Positions 61,240 through 64,000 of a stretch of DNA of 64,000 bases are shown here, in pieces (within the stretch, counting starts at the first letter, position 1; every line of letters starts with the position of its first letter). Below the pieces are notes generated by a model. The model was not told the DNA's origin and ran no database searches. It saw nothing but the letters and a program-made list of their open reading frames with translations. The translations under genes and the position numbers were made by a program. This stretch comes from a virus, in IMG/VR virus record IMGVR_UViG_3300006921_004083, positions 59,783 through 123,782 of that record; one strand, 5' to 3'.

Positions 61240-61461
61240 ATGCAAGGAAAAAAATTAATGTACGATGCCTTAATGGCACAATGTGGAGCTGAAAAAACTG
61301 AAGCTCTTTTTACTCTTAATAACTATATGGAAAATAGTGTAGGTATTGGAGAACACCCACAACAAGTGGAAGAGGCAATGAAAGCTTTGAGTAAATTATC
61401 AGAAGCTGAAGATAAAATGTCAAAATTAGAAAAATATTTTAACGAAAAAGAAAATCTGTAA
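61240..61461 (+). CDS. small helical hypothetical protein
   Basis: 73 residues, helical and acidic, with a Leu/Glu/Lys-rich C-terminal half (ALSKLSEAEDKMSKLEKYF). No family recognised. It follows the DUF4494-like gene after 1 nt and precedes the methylase by 2 nt. Confidence 0.6.
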   Translation: MQGKKLMYDALMAQCGAEKTEALFTLNNYMENSVGIGEHPQQVEEAMKALSKLSEAEDKMSKLEKYFNEKENL

Positions 61462-61463
61462 TT

Positions 61464-62282
61464 ATGTGTTTAAGTTATATAGGTGGAAAAAGTAGGATAG
61501 GTAAATGGATTGCGGGTTACATACCTTCAGATATTGAAACTTATGTGGAACCGTTTGGAGGGATGTACTGGGTCTTTTTTAAGATGAATCCAGATTCCCT
61601 AATGAACCTAAAGACAGTTGTATATAATGACTTTAATCCATTAAACACCAATTTCTTCAAATGCATTTCTAAAAAGCATAAAGAAATGTTACAATACATG
61701 CAAAATATCCCAGCACAAGAAAAGGATAGATTTTATGAGTACCAAAAAGAAATATTTTCAGATAATTTAGAAATGAATGATGATGGAGATGTATCAATAG
61801 CTGTTAAGTATGCATATGTACTAACACAGGTCTGGAGTGGAACTAATCCAGATGGTGCATCTTTTATCGATCTCAAAGGTAAATACAAATCTAAGTTTGA
61901 TACATTTAGAGATAAGTTAGCAAATCCTAAATGGACCAAATTATTTGAAATGATAACATTTGTAGAGAATATGGACTTTCAAAAAGTTGTTGAAAAGTAT
62001 GACTCACCAACAACTTATGTTTACTTAGATCCACCATATTGGAAAACAGAAGATTATTATTCTAATCATGATTTCGATCGAGCAGACCATGAAAGAGTTG
62101 CAGAGACTTTACATAAAATGGAAGGAAAGTTTTCATTAAGTTATTATGATTTTGAATTATTACATACATGGTTCCCACAAACCAACTACAAATGGGAACG
62201 AAGAGAGTTTGCAAAAGCGGCCGGAGCCAAGGCAGGTAAAAAACAATCCAAAGGAGAAGAACTTTTAATTATGAATTATTAA
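61464..62282 (+). CDS. dam: Dam-like N6-adenine DNA methyltransferase (D12 class)
   Basis: 272 residues. SAM-binding motif YVEPFGGMYWVFF (about 27-39) near the N-terminus and catalytic DPPY (about 189-192) later give the alpha-class order of Dam/T4 Dam. A GGKSRIGKW stretch (about 7-15) is the typical D12 N-terminal motif. It probably methylates adenine in phage DNA to evade restriction or to mark DNA. It is the second methylase in this window and of a different class from that at 47.2 kb. Confidence 0.85.
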   Translation: MCLSYIGGKSRIGKWIAGYIPSDIETYVEPFGGMYWVFFKMNPDSLMNLKTVVYNDFNPLNTNFFKCISKKHKEMLQYMQNIPAQEKDRFYEYQKEIFSDNLEMNDDGDVSIAVKYAYVLTQVWSGTNPDGASFIDLKGKYKSKFDTFRDKLANPKWTKLFEMITFVENMDFQKVVEKYDSPTTYVYLDPPYWKTEDYYSNHDFDRADHERVAETLHKMEGKFSLSYYDFELLHTWFPQTNYKWERREFAKAAGAKAGKKQSKGEELLIMNY

Positions 62283-62292
62283 TTTTTTTTAG

Positions 62293-62300
62293 TATCTTTG
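62293..62300 (+). promoter_or_regulatory. host-type promoter -7 element before the PcfJ-like gene
   Basis: TATCTTTG matches TAnnTTTG exactly and ends 4 nt before the ATG at 62305, implying a nearly leaderless mRNA. A TTG -33 element is not clear. Confidence 0.55.
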
Positions 62301-62304
62301 TCGT

Positions 62305-64000
62305 ATGAAAGATAATGAAAAAGTTATATTAAGGTATTCATGGGAAAATCTGTGTTCAACAGAGTACCATAACTATATGCCTATTGATGGTGATAGAGTC
62401 AAAAATGAGGATATAGTAAGTGACGTAAGTCCAGAGTGGATAACCTTTAACAATTCATTAGTAAAGAAGAGTAAAGAAGGGGTTGACCTGTTTAACTCTA
62501 CACAAGTACCCGATAATTCTTTATTATATTATAAAAAATCTGAAAAATGTCAGATGAATGAGAAAGAGTGGAATGAAAAGGCATTTAATAAGTTAACTCA
62601 TAATATGGTTAATAGGGTAACTCTTGTATTATCTGAGTTACCAGGAAATAAACTAAAACTTTCATTATTTAGATTTAGAAAAGAAAAAAGAGCAGGTTTC
62701 CAAAACTTTAAGAAAAGTAATGATGATGTTCACATCACAATCAATCGAGATACTAAGAACTGGTTCTATACAAAAACTTCATTCTTAAATAGAAAAAGAA
62801 CTGTTCGTACATCTAAAAATCCTTTTATTTGGGTTGAGAATAATTTAGAAAATTCCTTCAAATTAGATAATATTTTTGGGTGGTATAGAGTAGTTACTCA
62901 TGTGGAGGCAGTGGATTCACAAGATCCAATCAGAAAAGAAATGGTAACAGCACTCCTTACAGTTCATAATAAAATTGCTAAACTACTTAAACAAGATACA
63001 GACTCAACCCTATCACATAATATTATACAAGGTACACCAGTAACATTTGGTTATAGTTTAGGGGTGGTAATTGCAAAATGGTTCTGCAATCAACACGGTA
63101 TAAAGTTACCCGACTATTGGCAAAATTACTTTTTTAATTTCTATCCAGGTATTAAAAAAATGAGAAGAACAAACATGAAGTTATTGCCAGCGATTATACG
63201 AGGGTATGGGATAAAATCAAAATATCTAAATCAACTATTAAATGAAAATCCAACATTAAACATTAATGATATAGCTCTTTGGTTTGGTATCTTAGGTCCA
63301 GATTTCTTTAGACAAATACCTAAACACTTATTAACAACAACTTCATCCTCCGACTGTTACAGAGTAGTAAGTCCACATTCACCAAAATCTGCTCATAAGT
63401 TTCTAGCAGACGTGGAGGACATTACCCAGAGTTTAACAACACAAGAAAAAAGAAATATCATATCAATAACTAAAACTATGGATAAGGATTCGCCTTATGT
63501 TTATTTTTTGAGTGAATTAAGAGACCATATGTACACAAAAAGAAGGTTGGCCAAGGTAAATGAAAAAGTATCAATTGTAGCAAAAACAATAGAGGAGTTT
63601 AAGACGGAACATCGCGAGTGGTCGGCTCTTTTACACTACCTAATGTCGGATCAATCCACAAAGTATTACTATAGTCCGGAAGCAATAGAAGACATAGAAA
63701 AAGACTATAATGACTATAAAATATTTTTATTAAAAGATGAGGAAGAATATTTTGAAGAGGGTCAGTCACAAAAAAATTGTGTTAGAAGTTACCTTCCACA
63801 ATATAATAGTATGATATTTTCCATTAGAAATACGGAGGATAGGAGACTAACCTGTGAAGTCCAAGGAGGGAAAGTAATTCAGATAAGAGAAGTTTGTAAT
63901 GGGGAACCTGGAGAAGAATGGGACGAAGTAATACTAGAAATGAAAAATAGAGTAGATAAATTATTTAGAAAAGATTTACTAAAACCATCTATTAAGAAAA
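62305..64000 (+). CDS. PcfJ-like protein (cut by the window end)
   Basis: The frame is open from the ATG at 62305 to the window end (565 residues visible). Near residues 483-500 there is EEGQSQKNCVRSYLPQY, followed by a SIRNT strand and GGKVIQIREVCNG. This matches the PcfJ domain core (EG..Q.HCV..Y, then Q...N), except that the conserved His before CV is Asn here. PcfJ proteins come from conjugative plasmids and phages; their biochemical role is not clear to me. The N-terminal ~480 residues have no domain I recognise. Confidence 0.7.
   Translation, partial: MKDNEKVILRYSWENLCSTEYHNYMPIDGDRVKNEDIVSDVSPEWITFNNSLVKKSKEGVDLFNSTQVPDNSLLYYKKSEKCQMNEKEWNEKAFNKLTHNMVNRVTLVLSELPGNKLKLSLFRFRKEKRAGFQNFKKSNDDVHITINRDTKNWFYTKTSFLNRKRTVRTSKNPFIWVENNLENSFKLDNIFGWYRVVTHVEAVDSQDPIRKEMVTALLTVHNKIAKLLKQDTDSTLSHNIIQGTPVTFGYSLGVVIAKWFCNQHGIKLPDYWQNYFFNFYPGIKKMRRTNMKLLPAIIRGYGIKSKYLNQLLNENPTLNINDIALWFGILGPDFFRQIPKHLLTTTSSSDCYRVVSPHSPKSAHKFLADVEDITQSLTTQEKRNIISITKTMDKDSPYVYFLSELRDHMYTKRRLAKVNEKVSIVAKTIEEFKTEHREWSALLHYLMSDQSTKYYYSPEAIEDIEKDYNDYKIFLLKDEEEYFEEGQSQKNCVRSYLPQYNSMIFSIRNTEDRRLTCEVQGGKVIQIREVCNGEPGEEWDEVILEMKNRVDKLFRKDLLKPSIKK

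Noticed and set aside
1-64000. tRNA genes, integrase, insertion sequences
   Set aside because: Gaps are too short for tRNA clusters and I saw no cloverleaf, integrase motif or terminal inverted repeat.

Overview
The window is part of the genome of a large, AT-rich, T4-related myovirus (Caudoviricetes) that most likely infects a member of the Bacteroidota. The phage identity rests on homologues of T4 gp32, UvsX, gp41, gp61, gp46/gp47, RNase H-type exonuclease, gp25 and gp6. The host inference rests on several independent hints. They are a primary-type sigma-70 factor shaped like Bacteroidota RpoD, a 59-residue histone H1-like protein of the kind common in Bacteroidota, and DUF5522- and DUF4494-like small proteins. 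Tail proteins also carry GCTD..NYDP..DDGSC repeats typical of secreted proteins of marine Bacteroidota. Finally there are TTG-N19/20-TAnnTTTG-type promoters and A-rich, Shine-Dalgarno-poor leaders. The sequence alone does not name the host.

Layout. 0.3-7.3 kb: a replication and nucleotide block (ssDNA-binding protein, recombinase, 5'-3' exonuclease, replicative helicase, B12-dependent ribonucleotide reductase, two Cys-rich mini-proteins). 7.4-40.7 kb: baseplate, tail and fibre block, starting with gp25- and gp6-like wedge proteins. It continues with very large, Cys-rich, modular proteins (1276, 1757, 1197, 1057 and 1354 residues), then a paralogous set that shares an N-terminal module. 40.7-48.0 kb: a second replication and recombination block (RuvC-like resolvase, primase, PD-(D/E)XK nuclease, SbcD/gp47, SbcC/gp46, DNA methyltransferase). 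48.0-52.0 kb: a sigma factor and a probable lysis and membrane cassette (multi-span membrane protein, amidase-like protein, small membrane proteins and a lipoprotein). 52.0-56.5 kb: basic, low-complexity proteins carrying LxE/IxE peptide motifs, perhaps virion-internal. 56.5-61.5 kb: small accessory genes (histone H1-like, DUF1360-like, DnaJ-like) and the only minus-strand gene. 61.5-64 kb: a Dam-like methylase and a PcfJ-like protein cut by the window end.

Two promoter classes can be proposed. A host-like class (TAnnTTTG/TTTA, several only 4-6 nt from the ATG) precedes ruvC, primase, the 46.7 kb gene and the PcfJ-like gene. A single-element class, TATTTATA, precedes the helicase, gp25, tail, membrane and 52 kb blocks. 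The phage sigma factor is the obvious candidate to read the second class. No tRNA, rRNA, CRISPR array, insertion sequence or integrase was seen. No stretch over 300 bases lacks a gene; the longest gap is 124-279.
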